The notes below the pieces were generated by a model. It was not told the DNA's origin, did not search any database, and saw nothing but the letters and a program-made list of their open reading frames with translations. Positions 33,827 to 42,989 of a stretch of 64,000 bases of DNA are shown here, one piece after another. Within the stretch, counting starts at the first letter, position 1; every line of letters begins with the position of its first letter. The position numbers were made by a program, and so were the translations under genes. Origin of the DNA: Clostridia bacterium (GTDB taxonomy: Bacteria; Bacillota; Clostridia; Christensenellales; CAG-138); assembly GCA_017525875.1 (NCBI GenBank), contig JAFXSG010000021.1, forward strand, positions 1 through 64,000. The letters are read 5' to 3'.

Positions 33827-35227
33827 TTATTTGCCCGTTTCTTCGGGCTTGTCCTCCACGAGGCGGTGCTTATCCCACCTTGCCGTGAAGAAATAGATCA
33901 GCGTGATCGACGAGCACAGCAGCCACCCGGCGGGGTACCCGAGCGCGATCACGGTTATGGTGTTGCTCACAAAGTGAGACATTAAGTACAGATAGATCTG
34001 CCTGAACAGCACGAAGCTGCCAAGCATTATGAACATCGGCACGCGGCTGTTGCCCGCGCCGCGCAGCGCGCCCGCGAGCACCTGGTTGACGCAGCAGAGC
34101 ACGTAGAACGGGGAGATAAGGCGGAGCAGCATCGCGCCATAGCGCACGACCTCCGGATTATTGTTGAAGAACTCCACGAGGACCGGCGCGAAGATAAGCA
34201 CCGGCACCATCAGCACGGCGGTGGAGATGACCGAGATAAGCATCGCGATCGAAATGCCGCGCTTAGCTCGCTTCACGTCGCCCACGCCGAGGTTCTGCCC
34301 CACGAACGTGGTCCCCGCGAGGGAGACGCTCTGCATCGGCAGCAGCAGGAACTGGTCGATCTTGGCGTACGCCGTCCAGCCTCCCATGCAGTCGGGACCA
34401 AAGTAGTTGATGTAGCTCTGCACGAAGATGTTCGAGAACGACGTGACCGCCATCTGCAGCGCGGCAGGCAGGCCCACCTTGAGGATCTTTTTAAGCATAT
34501 CCCAGTGGATGCGGAGCTTTTTCGGGTGCAGTTTTACGCAGTTTTCGCTCCTCAGCAGAGTGTAGATAACGAGCGCCGCGGATAGGAATTGAGCGGCGAT
34601 CGTCGCGAGCGCCACGCCTTCCACGCCCATTTTGAACACGAGCACGAAGACGAGGTCAAGCACGGTGTTCGTCACCGCCGAAAAGACGAGGAAATAGAAC
34701 GGCCGCTGTGAATCGCCCACGGCGCGCATGATGCCCGAGCCGATGTTGTAGACCAGCAGGCCGAGGATGCCGGAGAAATAGATGCGCAGGTACAGTGTCG
34801 CCTCCGGAAGCACGCTTTCGGGCGTTTTCATAAGGCGGAGCATGTACGGAGTCATAAAGATGCCGAGCGCCGTGAAGACCACGCCGAGGATCAGCGTCAG
34901 CGCAAGCGACGTGTGGACGGTGTCCTGCACCTTGTCGTACTGCTTTGCGCCGTAGTGCTGGGAGATGACCACGCCCGCTCCGGCGCTGAAGCCCATGAAG
35001 GTACCGATCAGCGTGTTCATGATCGGGCCGACCGTCCCGACCGCGGAGAACGCCGCGTCGCTGACGTAGTTGCCCACGACCCAACTGTCCACCGTGTTGT
35101 AGAGCTGCTGAAAGATGTTCCCCGCAAGCAGGGGCAGGGCGAATGAGATGAGGTGCTTTATGATGCTCCCCTCGGTCATGTCAACGTCCCTGCGCCTGAG
35201 ACCGCGCTTTGCCGTTCCGGTTTCCAA
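33827..35227 (-). CDS. MATE family efflux transporter
   Basis: A 466-aa exporter with 12 predicted TM helices, which uses Na+ or H+ flow to expel drugs or metabolites. Family landmarks are DMTEGSIIKHLISFALPLLAG at the start, IFQQLYNTVDSWVVGNYV, and the second-half QMAVTSFSNIFVQ. The frame is open to 35317, but a TTG at 35227 has GAGGG seven bases upstream and gives the usual length before RDVDMTEG; ATG 35179 is the alternative. Confidence 0.9.
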   Translation of the reverse strand: METGTAKRGLRRRDVDMTEGSIIKHLISFALPLLAGNIFQQLYNTVDSWVVGNYVSDAAFSAVGTVGPIMNTLIGTFMGFSAGAGVVISQHYGAKQYDKVQDTVHTSLALTLILGVVFTALGIFMTPYMLRLMKTPESVLPEATLYLRIYFSGILGLLVYNIGSGIMRAVGDSQRPFYFLVFSAVTNTVLDLVFVLVFKMGVEGVALATIAAQFLSAALVIYTLLRSENCVKLHPKKLRIHWDMLKKILKVGLPAALQMAVTSFSNIFVQSYINYFGPDCMGGWTAYAKIDQFLLLPMQSVSLAGTTFVGQNLGVGDVKRAKRGISIAMLISVISTAVLMVPVLIFAPVLVEFFNNNPEVVRYGAMLLRLISPFYVLCCVNQVLAGALRGAGNSRVPMFIMLGSFVLFRQIYLYLMSHFVSNTITVIALGYPAGWLLCSSITLIYFFTARWDKHRLVEDKPEETGK

Positions 35228-35258
35228 TGCAATACCCTCGTTTTCGCTCTTTTGCTTG

Positions 35259-35286
35259 ATTATAACACAAAAGCGGGTTTTGGCAA
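35259..35286 (-). promoter_or_regulatory. Promoter of the MATE/glycosyltransferase operon
   Basis: On the minus strand, TTGCCA (35286-35281), 16 bp and TATAAT (35264-35259), about 30 bp before the TTG start. Confidence 0.65.
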
Positions 35287-35317
35287 GGGATATTATTGCG
35301 GGAAAAGGCGCGGGCAA

Positions 35318-35345
35318 AAGAAAAGCGGGGATGCTCTCCCCGCTT
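35318..35345 (-). terminator. Terminator of the MATE/M28 unit
   Basis: On the minus strand AAGCGGGGAGAGCATCCCCGC folds into a tight stem and is followed by TTTTCTTTT. Confidence 0.75.
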
Positions 35346-35359
35346 CGTGTCGGCTGTGC

Positions 35360-36634
35360 TTATTTCTTCCTGAACAGGTATTTATCCACCTTGTCCTTGA
35401 TCTCGTCGCTGATCTTCCTCTCGATCGGGAAGACCGGGGCGTTTATGACGCGCTTAGAGAACTCCATGACGATATCGAGCGTTTTACCGAGGGCCTCGGC
35501 GTTCATATAGCCATAGGCGAGATCGTCCCTGCGCTCGTGGATGAACGCCGCGCCGTGTGCGCCGAAGCGGCAGAAGTTGATCGCCGGAACGCCCTTGTCG
35601 GCAAAGGGCACCGAGTCGCTCGAGTAGATATCCGTCTTGACCTCCGCCGCCTTGCCGAGCTCCTTCATCATGCCGTCCACGTAGCTCGTCATGGCTTCCG
35701 TGCCCATCGTGATGACCTGTTCGGAGCCGAGCACCGGCGCTGCCACGTCCACGTTGATCATGAGAACGTGCTTTGAAAGCTCGTCCTCATGCGCCTTGGT
35801 CCACGCCTTGCTGCCGAGCAGGCCCTGCTCCTCGCTGCCGTACCAGTGGAAGCGCACCGTGCGCCTGGGCGGGTTCGCTTTGAAATACCGCAGCATCTCC
35901 ATGATTATAACGGAACCGCTCATGTTGTCGTAAGCGCCCTTTGAAAAATACACGCTGTCGTAATGCGCGCCGAAGGACACGATCTCATCCGGGAACTCGG
36001 TGCCGGGGATCTCACAGAGGACGTTCCTCGAGACGCCGTCGAAGCTTTCGGCCTTCACGGTCACGCGGACCTTTTTCGCGCCGCGCGCAACGAGCTCCAG
36101 CGCGTCGCTTGCGCGGAGGTTCAAGAGCACGTTGCTGCCGAACGCGCCCGCGTAGGTCTCGCGGAGCTTTCTGATATCGAGGTCGGTCTCTTCGTTCCTG
36201 TCCGTCACGCCGCCGGAAAAGCCTATGATCGCGGCGGGCTTCGCCTTCTGCAGTCGCTCATACATCCGGTAGGTCACGCGGCCGTTGACGAGGATCGCCT
36301 TGCCTTCGCAGCCCACGAGGTTCTGGGGCAAACCGTTTTCAGCGTAGACGAAATCGAGCTCGAGGCCATCCGGCGGCGTGGAGTCGGAGCGGATATAGCC
36401 CGTGACCTCATATTCCTTCTCATAAGGCTCGAGCACCTTGAGCCTTGCTTCCTTCACGATGCCGCAGCTTGCCTCGAATGTCTCGATCGAAGCGGGCACT
36501 CCGTTTTTCTCCGCCTCCGCTTTCAGCATCTCTGCAGCGCGGGTCTCCTCCTCGGAGCAGCTGACGCGGGTGAAGCTGAGCTTTTCAAGCAGTTCGTATG
36601 CCCTTTCGGCGCGGGTCTTCAGCGTCTCTTCCAT
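35360..36634 (-). CDS. M28 family zinc aminopeptidase
   Basis: A 424-aa di-zinc peptidase without an export signal. The metal ligands are visible in order: GAHYDS (His), GAYDNMSGS (Asp), GSEEQGLLG (catalytic Glu and ligand Glu), NVDV (Asp) and the final FIHERRDD (His). A PA-like insert (about residues 95-180) precedes them, as in many M28 enzymes. Substrate specificity is unknown. It follows the second MATE gene by about 40 bp on the same strand. ATG 36634 with AAAGGCGG is chosen over ATG 36652. Confidence 0.88.
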   Translation of the reverse strand: MEETLKTRAERAYELLEKLSFTRVSCSEEETRAAEMLKAEAEKNGVPASIETFEASCGIVKEARLKVLEPYEKEYEVTGYIRSDSTPPDGLELDFVYAENGLPQNLVGCEGKAILVNGRVTYRMYERLQKAKPAAIIGFSGGVTDRNEETDLDIRKLRETYAGAFGSNVLLNLRASDALELVARGAKKVRVTVKAESFDGVSRNVLCEIPGTEFPDEIVSFGAHYDSVYFSKGAYDNMSGSVIIMEMLRYFKANPPRRTVRFHWYGSEEQGLLGSKAWTKAHEDELSKHVLMINVDVAAPVLGSEQVITMGTEAMTSYVDGMMKELGKAAEVKTDIYSSDSVPFADKGVPAINFCRFGAHGAAFIHERRDDLAYGYMNAEALGKTLDIVMEFSKRVINAPVFPIERKISDEIKDKVDKYLFRKK

Positions 36635-36673
36635 GGTTTTTCCGCCTTTCATTTTGAATATTTCAAAGAGCCG

Positions 36674-38026
36674 TCAGCTCTTTTTGTTGAGCAAAGCCGC
36701 CTCGCGGCGCTCGAAATTGTGGATCCAGTCCGCCTTGAAATAGTAGATAGTGAACGCGATGGAGCTGAGCGTCCAGGTGAGAGGATACGCCCAGAAGATG
36801 ACCGTGATATTCGGGACAAGCTTCACGGCGACGGTGATATAGGTCACGCGGATCACACACCAGCAAATCAGCATCACGAGCATCGGCACCGTGGTCTTCC
36901 CCGCCCCGCGGATCACGCCCGCCATACAGTGTGAGAGCGAGAGCAAACAGTAGAAAAGCGCCTCCGTCCGCGCCTGCCGCACGCCGTAGGCGATGACCTC
37001 CGGGGCTTTGGTGAACAGCCCGATGAGCTGCGGCGCGAGCAGCACGAACAGCACGCCCACGAGCTCCGCGAGCAGTACGCCCGAGAGCAGACCGAACACG
37101 GTGCCCTTCTTCACGCGGTCGTATTTCTTCGCGCCGAGGTTCTGGCTCGTGAACGTCGTCAGCGCCACGGAGAAGCTCGTGACCGGCAGGAAGGCGAAGC
37201 CCTCCACCTTGAAATATGCGCCGCAGCCCGCCATCGCGTCCGAACCGAAGGCGTTGATATTTGTCTGTACGATAACGTTCGCAAGGCCGATGACGGAGTT
37301 CTGAACGCCGGTGGGAAGGCCGGTCGCAAGGATCTCCTTGAGCAGTTCAAGGTCGAAGCCGATCTCGCGGAGCGTGACGCGGTGCACGTCGTTCACGTGA
37401 GTGAGCTTATAGAACGATATGCCCGCGCTCAGGAACTGGGAGATCGCGGTCGCCGCCGCAGCGCCGACGATGCCGAAGCCGAGGTATTTCACAAAGAGGA
37501 TATCGAGCACTACGTTCGTGCAGGAGGCGATGATGAGGTAATACAGCGGGTGCCGGCTGTCGCCCCGCGCCTGGAAGATGCCGTTGAACGAGTTGTAGAG
37601 CACCATACCGACGGACCCCGCGAAATACACGCGAAAGTACGCGATCGATTCGGGCAGAACGTCCGCCGGGGTGTTCATGAGGCGCAGGATGAACGGCGTG
37701 CAGGTGATGCCGAAAACGGTGAGGAACGCGCCGGCGGCAAGGCCGAATGCGACGGTCGTGTGCACGGCCCTGTGCACCATATCGTTCTTCTGCGCACCGT
37801 AATACCGCCCGATCACCACGCCCGCGCCTACGAAAACGCCGTAGATGAAGCCGACGATCAGAAAAATAAGGCTGCCGGACGAGCTGACAGCCGCGAGGGA
37901 CTGCTTGCCGAGCACCTTGCCCACGACGAGCGAGTCCGCGATATTATACATCTGCTGGAAAAGCTGCCCGATGAATATGGGCAGTGCGAAAAGAGTTATC
38001 CTGCTGTAGATCTTGCCTTCAGTCAC
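36674..38026 (-). CDS. MATE family efflux transporter
   Basis: A 450-aa exporter with about 12 TM helices. It opens directly with MTEGKIYSRITLFALPIFIG and has LFQQMYNIADSLVVGK and a second-half GVQNSVIGLANVIVQ, the marks of the MATE family. It differs clearly from the other MATE in this window, so it is not a recent duplicate. It is read together with the M28 peptidase from a consensus promoter. Confidence 0.92.
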   Translation of the reverse strand: MTEGKIYSRITLFALPIFIGQLFQQMYNIADSLVVGKVLGKQSLAAVSSSGSLIFLIVGFIYGVFVGAGVVIGRYYGAQKNDMVHRAVHTTVAFGLAAGAFLTVFGITCTPFILRLMNTPADVLPESIAYFRVYFAGSVGMVLYNSFNGIFQARGDSRHPLYYLIIASCTNVVLDILFVKYLGFGIVGAAAATAISQFLSAGISFYKLTHVNDVHRVTLREIGFDLELLKEILATGLPTGVQNSVIGLANVIVQTNINAFGSDAMAGCGAYFKVEGFAFLPVTSFSVALTTFTSQNLGAKKYDRVKKGTVFGLLSGVLLAELVGVLFVLLAPQLIGLFTKAPEVIAYGVRQARTEALFYCLLSLSHCMAGVIRGAGKTTVPMLVMLICWCVIRVTYITVAVKLVPNITVIFWAYPLTWTLSSIAFTIYYFKADWIHNFERREAALLNKKS

Positions 38027-38058
38027 TTCATTGCCTCTTGAGCCGCGAATTTGATCAC

Positions 38059-38087
38059 ATTATATGCCCTTGACGGCTCCCTGTCAA
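38059..38087 (-). promoter_or_regulatory. Promoter of the MATE/M28 operon
   Basis: On the minus strand, TTGACA (38087-38082), 17 bp and TATAAT (38064-38059). Consensus match; it lies in the gap after tgt. Confidence 0.85.
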
Positions 38088-38095
38088 CGCCCCCG

Positions 38096-39238
38096 TCAGT
38101 CCTCCGCGAATTCGCCGAGGATATCGCGGTACTTAGAATAAAAGCTTTCAAAGCTCCCAAGCTCTATCTCCCGGCGCATGCGCGTCGTCAGCTCGTTATA
38201 GAAGAACAGGTTGTGCAGCACGCAGAGGCGCATGCCGAGCCGCTCGTCCACCTTGAGCAGATGGCGTATATATGCCCTTGAATGTTGCCGGCAGGCGGGG
38301 CAGGCGCAGTTTTCGTCGATCGGGCGCTCGTCGAGCCGGTATTTTTCCGCGAGCAGGCGCATCTTCCCGTTCCAGGTGAAGACGTTGCCGTGCTGCGCGT
38401 TGCGAAGGGGCAGCACGCAGTCGAAGAAATCGACGCCGAGGTGCACGGCCTCGAGGATGTTCAGCGGCGTGCCGACGCCCATGAGATAGCGGGGCTTGTC
38501 CGCCGGCATCTCGGGTTCCACCGCGGAGATGACCTCATACATCTGCTCCGCCGTTTCGCCCACGCTGAGCCCGCCGATCGCGTAGCCGTCGCAGGGGATA
38601 TCGCGGATCTCGCGCATGTGCTGCACGCGCAGGTCAGTATAGACCCCGCCCTGGTCGATGCCGAAGAGCATCTGGTCCCGGTTAAGCGTGGTATCGAGCC
38701 CGTTCAGGCGGTCGAGCTCATGACGGCAGCGTTCGAGCCAGCGCGAAGTGCGGGCGATGGAGCGCGCAACGTAAGGCTTCGGCGAGGGGTTGGCGATGCA
38801 CTCGTCGAATGCCATAGCGATCGTCGAAGCGAGGTTCGACTGGATCCTTATGCTCTCCTCCGGCCCGATGAACACGCGCCGCCCGTCGATGTACGAGGTG
38901 AAAGAGGCACCTTCCTCGGTGATCTTTCGGCGATGCGCGAGCGAGAACACCTGAAAGCCGCCGCTGTCAGTCAGCACGGGACCGTTCCAGTTCATGAATT
39001 TCCTTATTCCGCCGAGTTTTTTGATGAGCTCGTCGCCCGGGCGAAGGTGGAGATGATAGGTGTTTGAAAGCTCCACCGTGCAGTTCAGCGCAGGAAGGTC
39101 CTCCGGACCGACGCCTCCGCGGATGGCGGCAGCGGTGCCTACGTTCATAAAGACCGGCGTTTCGATCGCGCCATGCGGCGTTTCAAAACGGGTCCTTCTG
39201 GCCCTGCCCTGTTTTGCGATAAGTGTGAATCGGCCCAT
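38096..39238 (-). CDS. tgt: tRNA-guanine transglycosylase (queuine tRNA-ribosyltransferase)
   Basis: A 380-aa enzyme that swaps guanine-34 for preQ1 in tRNAs with GUN anticodons. The base-binding DSGGFQVFSL, GIDQGG, and the nucleophile region DFFDCVLPLRNAQHG (usual form FDCVxPTRNAR) are present, as is the zinc site CACPACRQHSRAYIRH near residue 310. The frame continues upstream to 39649, but that part overlaps the HAD gene and has shadow-like composition. The ATG at 39238 lies one base after the HAD stop. No other queuosine gene is near. Confidence 0.93.
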   Translation of the reverse strand: MGRFTLIAKQGRARRTRFETPHGAIETPVFMNVGTAAAIRGGVGPEDLPALNCTVELSNTYHLHLRPGDELIKKLGGIRKFMNWNGPVLTDSGGFQVFSLAHRRKITEEGASFTSYIDGRRVFIGPEESIRIQSNLASTIAMAFDECIANPSPKPYVARSIARTSRWLERCRHELDRLNGLDTTLNRDQMLFGIDQGGVYTDLRVQHMREIRDIPCDGYAIGGLSVGETAEQMYEVISAVEPEMPADKPRYLMGVGTPLNILEAVHLGVDFFDCVLPLRNAQHGNVFTWNGKMRLLAEKYRLDERPIDENCACPACRQHSRAYIRHLLKVDERLGMRLCVLHNLFFYNELTTRMRREIELGSFESFYSKYRDILGEFAED

Positions 39239-39239
39239 G

Positions 39240-39899
39240 TCAATCCTCGATAAGACAGCCGCGAAGCTCTTTGACTGTCTCCGCGATACGCGCTGCGCCG
39301 GCTGATTCGAGCTCTTCCCGCGTGCCGAAGCCGAACAGCACTCCGACGCCGGGTATCGAGAACTCCGCCGCTGCCTCAACGTCGAAGCGGCGGTCGCCGA
39401 CCATGACCGCGTTATCCTTTGAAAGCTCCGGGAAATTGCGGAAGATATGCTCAAGCACCTGCCGTTTTTCGGGCCGAGTCTCCTCAAGGGTATTCCCCGC
39501 CACGAAATCGAAGTATTGAAGGATGCCGAAATGCTCGAGTATTTGCGCCGCGAACTCCTCCGGCTTGCCCGTCGCGAGGATGACCCTGCCGCCCGCGGCC
39601 TTGAGGTCCGCAAGCAGCTCCGGGATGCCCTCGTAGATCTCGTTTTCAAAAAGGCCGCCCGCGGAGAACCTCTCGCGGTAGTACCAAAGCGCCCTCTCCG
39701 CCTCTTCGTCGTTCATGCCGGAATAGGTCTTGAACGAATACACGAGCGGCGGGCCGATGAACTTGTAAAGCTCCTGCCTTTCGGGAACGGGATAGCCGGA
39801 CTTTTCGAGCGCGTACATGACGGAGTTCGTGATGCCGAGCGCCGGGTCCGTGAGCGTGCCGTCAAGGTCGAACAGGTTGTAGGTGTATTTTGCGTGCAT
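39240..39899 (-). CDS. HAD family hydrolase (phosphoglycolate phosphatase-like)
   Basis: A 219-aa phosphatase of the HAD superfamily. Motif I is FDLDGTLTD (nucleophile Asp near residue 10), motif II LATGKPEEF near 108, and motif III/IV VMVGDRRFDVEAA near 170. A helical cap (about 20-85) places it with the PGP/GmhB-like subfamily; its substrate is not known. It starts 8 bp after the PBP2 stop and ends 1 bp before tgt, so it is firmly in this operon. No ribosome site is seen, which suggests coupled translation. Confidence 0.85.
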   Translation of the reverse strand: MHAKYTYNLFDLDGTLTDPALGITNSVMYALEKSGYPVPERQELYKFIGPPLVYSFKTYSGMNDEEAERALWYYRERFSAGGLFENEIYEGIPELLADLKAAGGRVILATGKPEEFAAQILEHFGILQYFDFVAGNTLEETRPEKRQVLEHIFRNFPELSKDNAVMVGDRRFDVEAAAEFSIPGVGVLFGFGTREELESAGAARIAETVKELRGCLIED

Positions 39900-39907
39900 A
39901 GCGGTAT

Positions 39908-42457
39908 TTAAGGCATGATGTCGTCCGGGTCCACAAGGGTCTCCGGTGATCTTGCGTCGAGCTTGCTGAAGTAGTAGGTCATGATCTCCTCGATCGCGCC
40001 GGCGGTGCTGGAGCCGGAATACCCGTTCGGGATGCAGACCGCGATAGCGATCTCCGGCTTGTCGTTCGGCGCGAACGCCACGAACCAGCCCGTGTTCTGC
40101 ACGTCGATGGTCTCGTTGCCTACCTGCGCGGAACCGGTCTTGCCGCTGATCTTGGCCAAATACCCCTTTTCGGCAAACTCCTTGCTGAACGCCTCGCCCG
40201 CGGTACCGCCGTCCTCCGGCGAAACGACCTCCGCCATGCCCAAACGGATCGCGTCGAGGTAACTCTTCGGCGCGTTGATCTCGTTGTAGACCGTCGGCTC
40301 GAAAACGAAGAGCGGATCGCCCGCCTCCGAAACGACGCTGCGCACGATATGCGCGTCGTACACGGTGCCGCCGTTGGCGATGGCGGCAGTATAGCGCGCC
40401 GCCACGAGCGGGGTGACCTGCAAAATGCTCTGCCCGATGCCCGTGCGGACGGTCAGCGTGGGCTTCCACTGCAGCTCATTCAACAGGGACGTGATCTGGT
40501 TGACCCAGTTCCTTGAACGGGAGATGCCGTCCGGGATGCCGAGCTCATCCGAAAGGATGGCGCGAACGTCCGCTCCCTTGCCGGCAAGGGAGCCGTCCTG
40601 CAGCTCCATCAGCCTTTCGGCACAGCGGCCGACGGCTTCTTCATCCACCTCCACGCCGCGCTGGTTCTGATAGCCTGTGAGCAGCGTTGAAAGCGAGCGG
40701 TACACGAGCAGCGGAAGGCTCGTCGCCTGCTCGTTATAGGGCTTGGTGCGGTCGTAAAGGTCGCTTTGCCCGCCGATGGTGCCGACGGCTTCGCCGGTGA
40801 GCTCGATGCCCGTCCGGCTCGCGAGGCCCATTTTCTTCGCCCATTCTGCAAGGTCGCCGATGCCGAGGCGGTTTGCCACCTCGCAGAAATAATAGTTGCA
40901 GGAGTTTTTGAGCGCTTCGACGATCGTCTGCTGCGAGTGCCTCTCCGGGTGGCTGGTCCAGCATTTGACCGGGTTCTGATTGATTATCTCATGGGTCTCC
41001 GGATCCCAGGCGTAGAACGGGGACTCGTCATCGATCGCTTCATTGATGCCCACAACGCCCTCCATGAGGCCCGCAAGCCCCGTGCACATTTTGAAGATGG
41101 AGCCGGGGGCCAGCTTCATTGAGATGGCCTTGTTGCGGGTGGGGGTCGTTGCCTGCGCTTCGTCGCTTGAATAGAGGTATTCCGCCTGTTCCGGCGTGAC
41201 GCCGGCAATGAACCAGTTGGGGTCGTAGGATGGGTAGCTCGCGAGCGCGAGCACCTCTCCGGTGTTCGCGTCCATGACGACGATCGCGCCGGTCTTAGCA
41301 AGGTCGAGCGAATCGTACTGCTCGTACTTGCCGTCGAACTTGCCGTCACCGTCCGGGTCGACGCGGTCGAGCTGCTTTTGGTGGATCTCCGCGATAACGT
41401 GCTCGAGCGCGGATTCGGTCACGGTCTGCAGGGGCAGGTCGATCGTCAGCGTGACCTTGCCGCCGTCGGTCGGCGGGGTGACGGAGACGACGTCGATGAT
41501 GGATTTGTTCGCGTTGGTCTTAACGACCGTGCTGCCCTGATGCTCGTAGGTGCAGCCCGTCAGGTACTGCTCCATGGTGGCTTCCACGCCGGATATGCCG
41601 ATATAATCATCGTAGCTGTAGCCGAGCTTGAGGTATTCCTCCGCGTTCTCCTCGTTCATGCGCTGGCAGTAGCCGAGGATATGCGCCGCGGTCGTGCCGT
41701 AGGGATAGACCCTGCGCGTGCTCTGCTCGGTGCGGATGCCGGGCAGATCCGCCATCTCGAGGCGGGCGACGGTTTCGTCGCTCACACCGTACGCGATGAT
41801 GACGGGCTCGTAGCTCTTGTAGTCGTTCAAAAGCACTTCCTGACGGATGGAGATGATCTTCACGGCATCCTCAAAGGGCAGCTCCTCGGGGATGAACCAC
41901 ATCCTGCGCAGCCTGAGGTACGCGTCCTCCGCCTTTATCCAGGTGCTCATATCGTCCTGATTGGGGATATTGAAGCCGCATACGTTGCAGAAGTTGCGGT
42001 AACGGGCCATGATCGTCTTCTCGTTCTGGCTGCCCCAGTCGTAACAGATCGTGCCGTCCTCCGCCATGCGGATGAACGAGGTGTCTATCGTTTCACCGCC
42101 GCCCTCACCGATGATGCGGATCGCGTCGATCAGCGCCTCGGTATAGACCGCGCTGTAATAATCGCTGCGGTTGTTGCCGTCGCGCATGAAGCAGACGTTG
42201 AAGCAGGTCTCGTCGTATGCGAGCACGAGGCCGTTGCGGTCGTAGATGGTGCCTCTGCGGCCCTTCGTTACGATCGTGTTCGTGGCCTCCTTGTCGCCGC
42301 GCTGATAATAGCTTTCGCCCTGAACGACGGTGATGCCGTACAGGGATCTCAGCAGTATGCCCATCAGAACGAGCAGTATGAACGCGAAAACGCCCACCTG
42401 CACGTAGGGCTTGACGGGCTTGTTCGCGTCTGTCTGTTTTTTCATTTTCTTTGCCAA
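39908..42457 (-). CDS. Penicillin-binding protein 2 (class B transpeptidase)
   Basis: An 849-aa, one-TM (about 19-41) outer-face transpeptidase that cross-links peptidoglycan during rod elongation. A dimerisation domain starts at about residue 60 (GRRGTIYDRNG). The active site shows SIFK (453-456, acylated Ser), SCN (519-521) and KTG (773-775). The span between SCN and KTG (~250 residues) is longer than usual and includes an insert near 590-650. With mreD and mreC directly upstream, it is the elongasome PBP2 (MrdA-like). Confidence 0.92.
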   Translation of the reverse strand: MAKKMKKQTDANKPVKPYVQVGVFAFILLVLMGILLRSLYGITVVQGESYYQRGDKEATNTIVTKGRRGTIYDRNGLVLAYDETCFNVCFMRDGNNRSDYYSAVYTEALIDAIRIIGEGGGETIDTSFIRMAEDGTICYDWGSQNEKTIMARYRNFCNVCGFNIPNQDDMSTWIKAEDAYLRLRRMWFIPEELPFEDAVKIISIRQEVLLNDYKSYEPVIIAYGVSDETVARLEMADLPGIRTEQSTRRVYPYGTTAAHILGYCQRMNEENAEEYLKLGYSYDDYIGISGVEATMEQYLTGCTYEHQGSTVVKTNANKSIIDVVSVTPPTDGGKVTLTIDLPLQTVTESALEHVIAEIHQKQLDRVDPDGDGKFDGKYEQYDSLDLAKTGAIVVMDANTGEVLALASYPSYDPNWFIAGVTPEQAEYLYSSDEAQATTPTRNKAISMKLAPGSIFKMCTGLAGLMEGVVGINEAIDDESPFYAWDPETHEIINQNPVKCWTSHPERHSQQTIVEALKNSCNYYFCEVANRLGIGDLAEWAKKMGLASRTGIELTGEAVGTIGGQSDLYDRTKPYNEQATSLPLLVYRSLSTLLTGYQNQRGVEVDEEAVGRCAERLMELQDGSLAGKGADVRAILSDELGIPDGISRSRNWVNQITSLLNELQWKPTLTVRTGIGQSILQVTPLVAARYTAAIANGGTVYDAHIVRSVVSEAGDPLFVFEPTVYNEINAPKSYLDAIRLGMAEVVSPEDGGTAGEAFSKEFAEKGYLAKISGKTGSAQVGNETIDVQNTGWFVAFAPNDKPEIAIAVCIPNGYSGSSTAGAIEEIMTYYFSKLDARSPETLVDPDDIMP

Positions 42458-42479
42458 AGGATAGTCCTTTCAAAACCGC

Positions 42480-42989
42480 TCAGCGGTTGTCGATGTCGCG
42501 GCGCCGGCGCGGGTCGTAGATCACTCTGCGGAGGATGATATGGAAAGCCGCGCACAGCCCGCCGGTCAGAAGCGCCGAGGGCAGGATATGCGTGAGCAGC
42601 GTCATAAGATAGCTGGAGATCCTTCCGCCGGAGACCAGCACGATGATCAGCATTACGTGCTCCTTCACGAACATGACCGCGGCTGCGACGAGCGAGGGGA
42701 TGATGATGTTGTCCGCATAGAACTTGTTGTAGAAAATGCCGCCGAGCAGCGCGGCTCCAAGCAGGAAGACCGAGCTCACGCCGACGTATTTATTGCAGAG
42801 GATATCGAGGATCGCCCCGACAGCCGCGCCGATCGCGGCTGAACTGCCACCGCCCATAAGCACGCCGAACGATACCATGAGCGCGATCAGTGCCTCCGGC
42901 ATGAACCAGCCGCTCCCGATTAAAGGGAACAGCACGGCGTCCATATAAAACGCGAGCACCGTCGCTATGATGACAACGTACTTGCGCAT
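42480..42989 (-). CDS. mreD: Rod shape-determining protein MreD
   Basis: A 169-aa membrane protein with about five TM helices and a basic Arg-rich tail. Sequence similarity within MreD is low, but size, topology (MRKYVVIIATVLAFYMDAV opening) and position between mreC and PBP2 identify it. It helps to link MreC/PBP2 to the cytoskeleton. Its ATG overlaps the mreC stop by one base. Confidence 0.88.
   Translation of the reverse strand: MRKYVVIIATVLAFYMDAVLFPLIGSGWFMPEALIALMVSFGVLMGGGSSAAIGAAVGAILDILCNKYVGVSSVFLLGAALLGGIFYNKFYADNIIIPSLVAAAVMFVKEHVMLIIVLVSGGRISSYLMTLLTHILPSALLTGGLCAAFHIILRRVIYDPRRRRDIDNR

Noticed and set aside
32703..33896. A 397-codon plus-strand frame opposite the glycosyltransferase
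   Set aside because: Highly charged, His/Glu/Arg-rich composition typical of the reverse strand of a membrane-protein gene.
39239..39649. N-terminal extension of tgt
   Set aside because: The frame is open upstream, but the extra 137 residues are Ser/Arg-rich shadow of the HAD gene; tgt starts at 39238 by homology.
39900..40469. N-terminal extension of the HAD hydrolase
   Set aside because: It overlaps the PBP2 transpeptidase domain and lacks any HAD feature; motif I begins right after ATG 39899.
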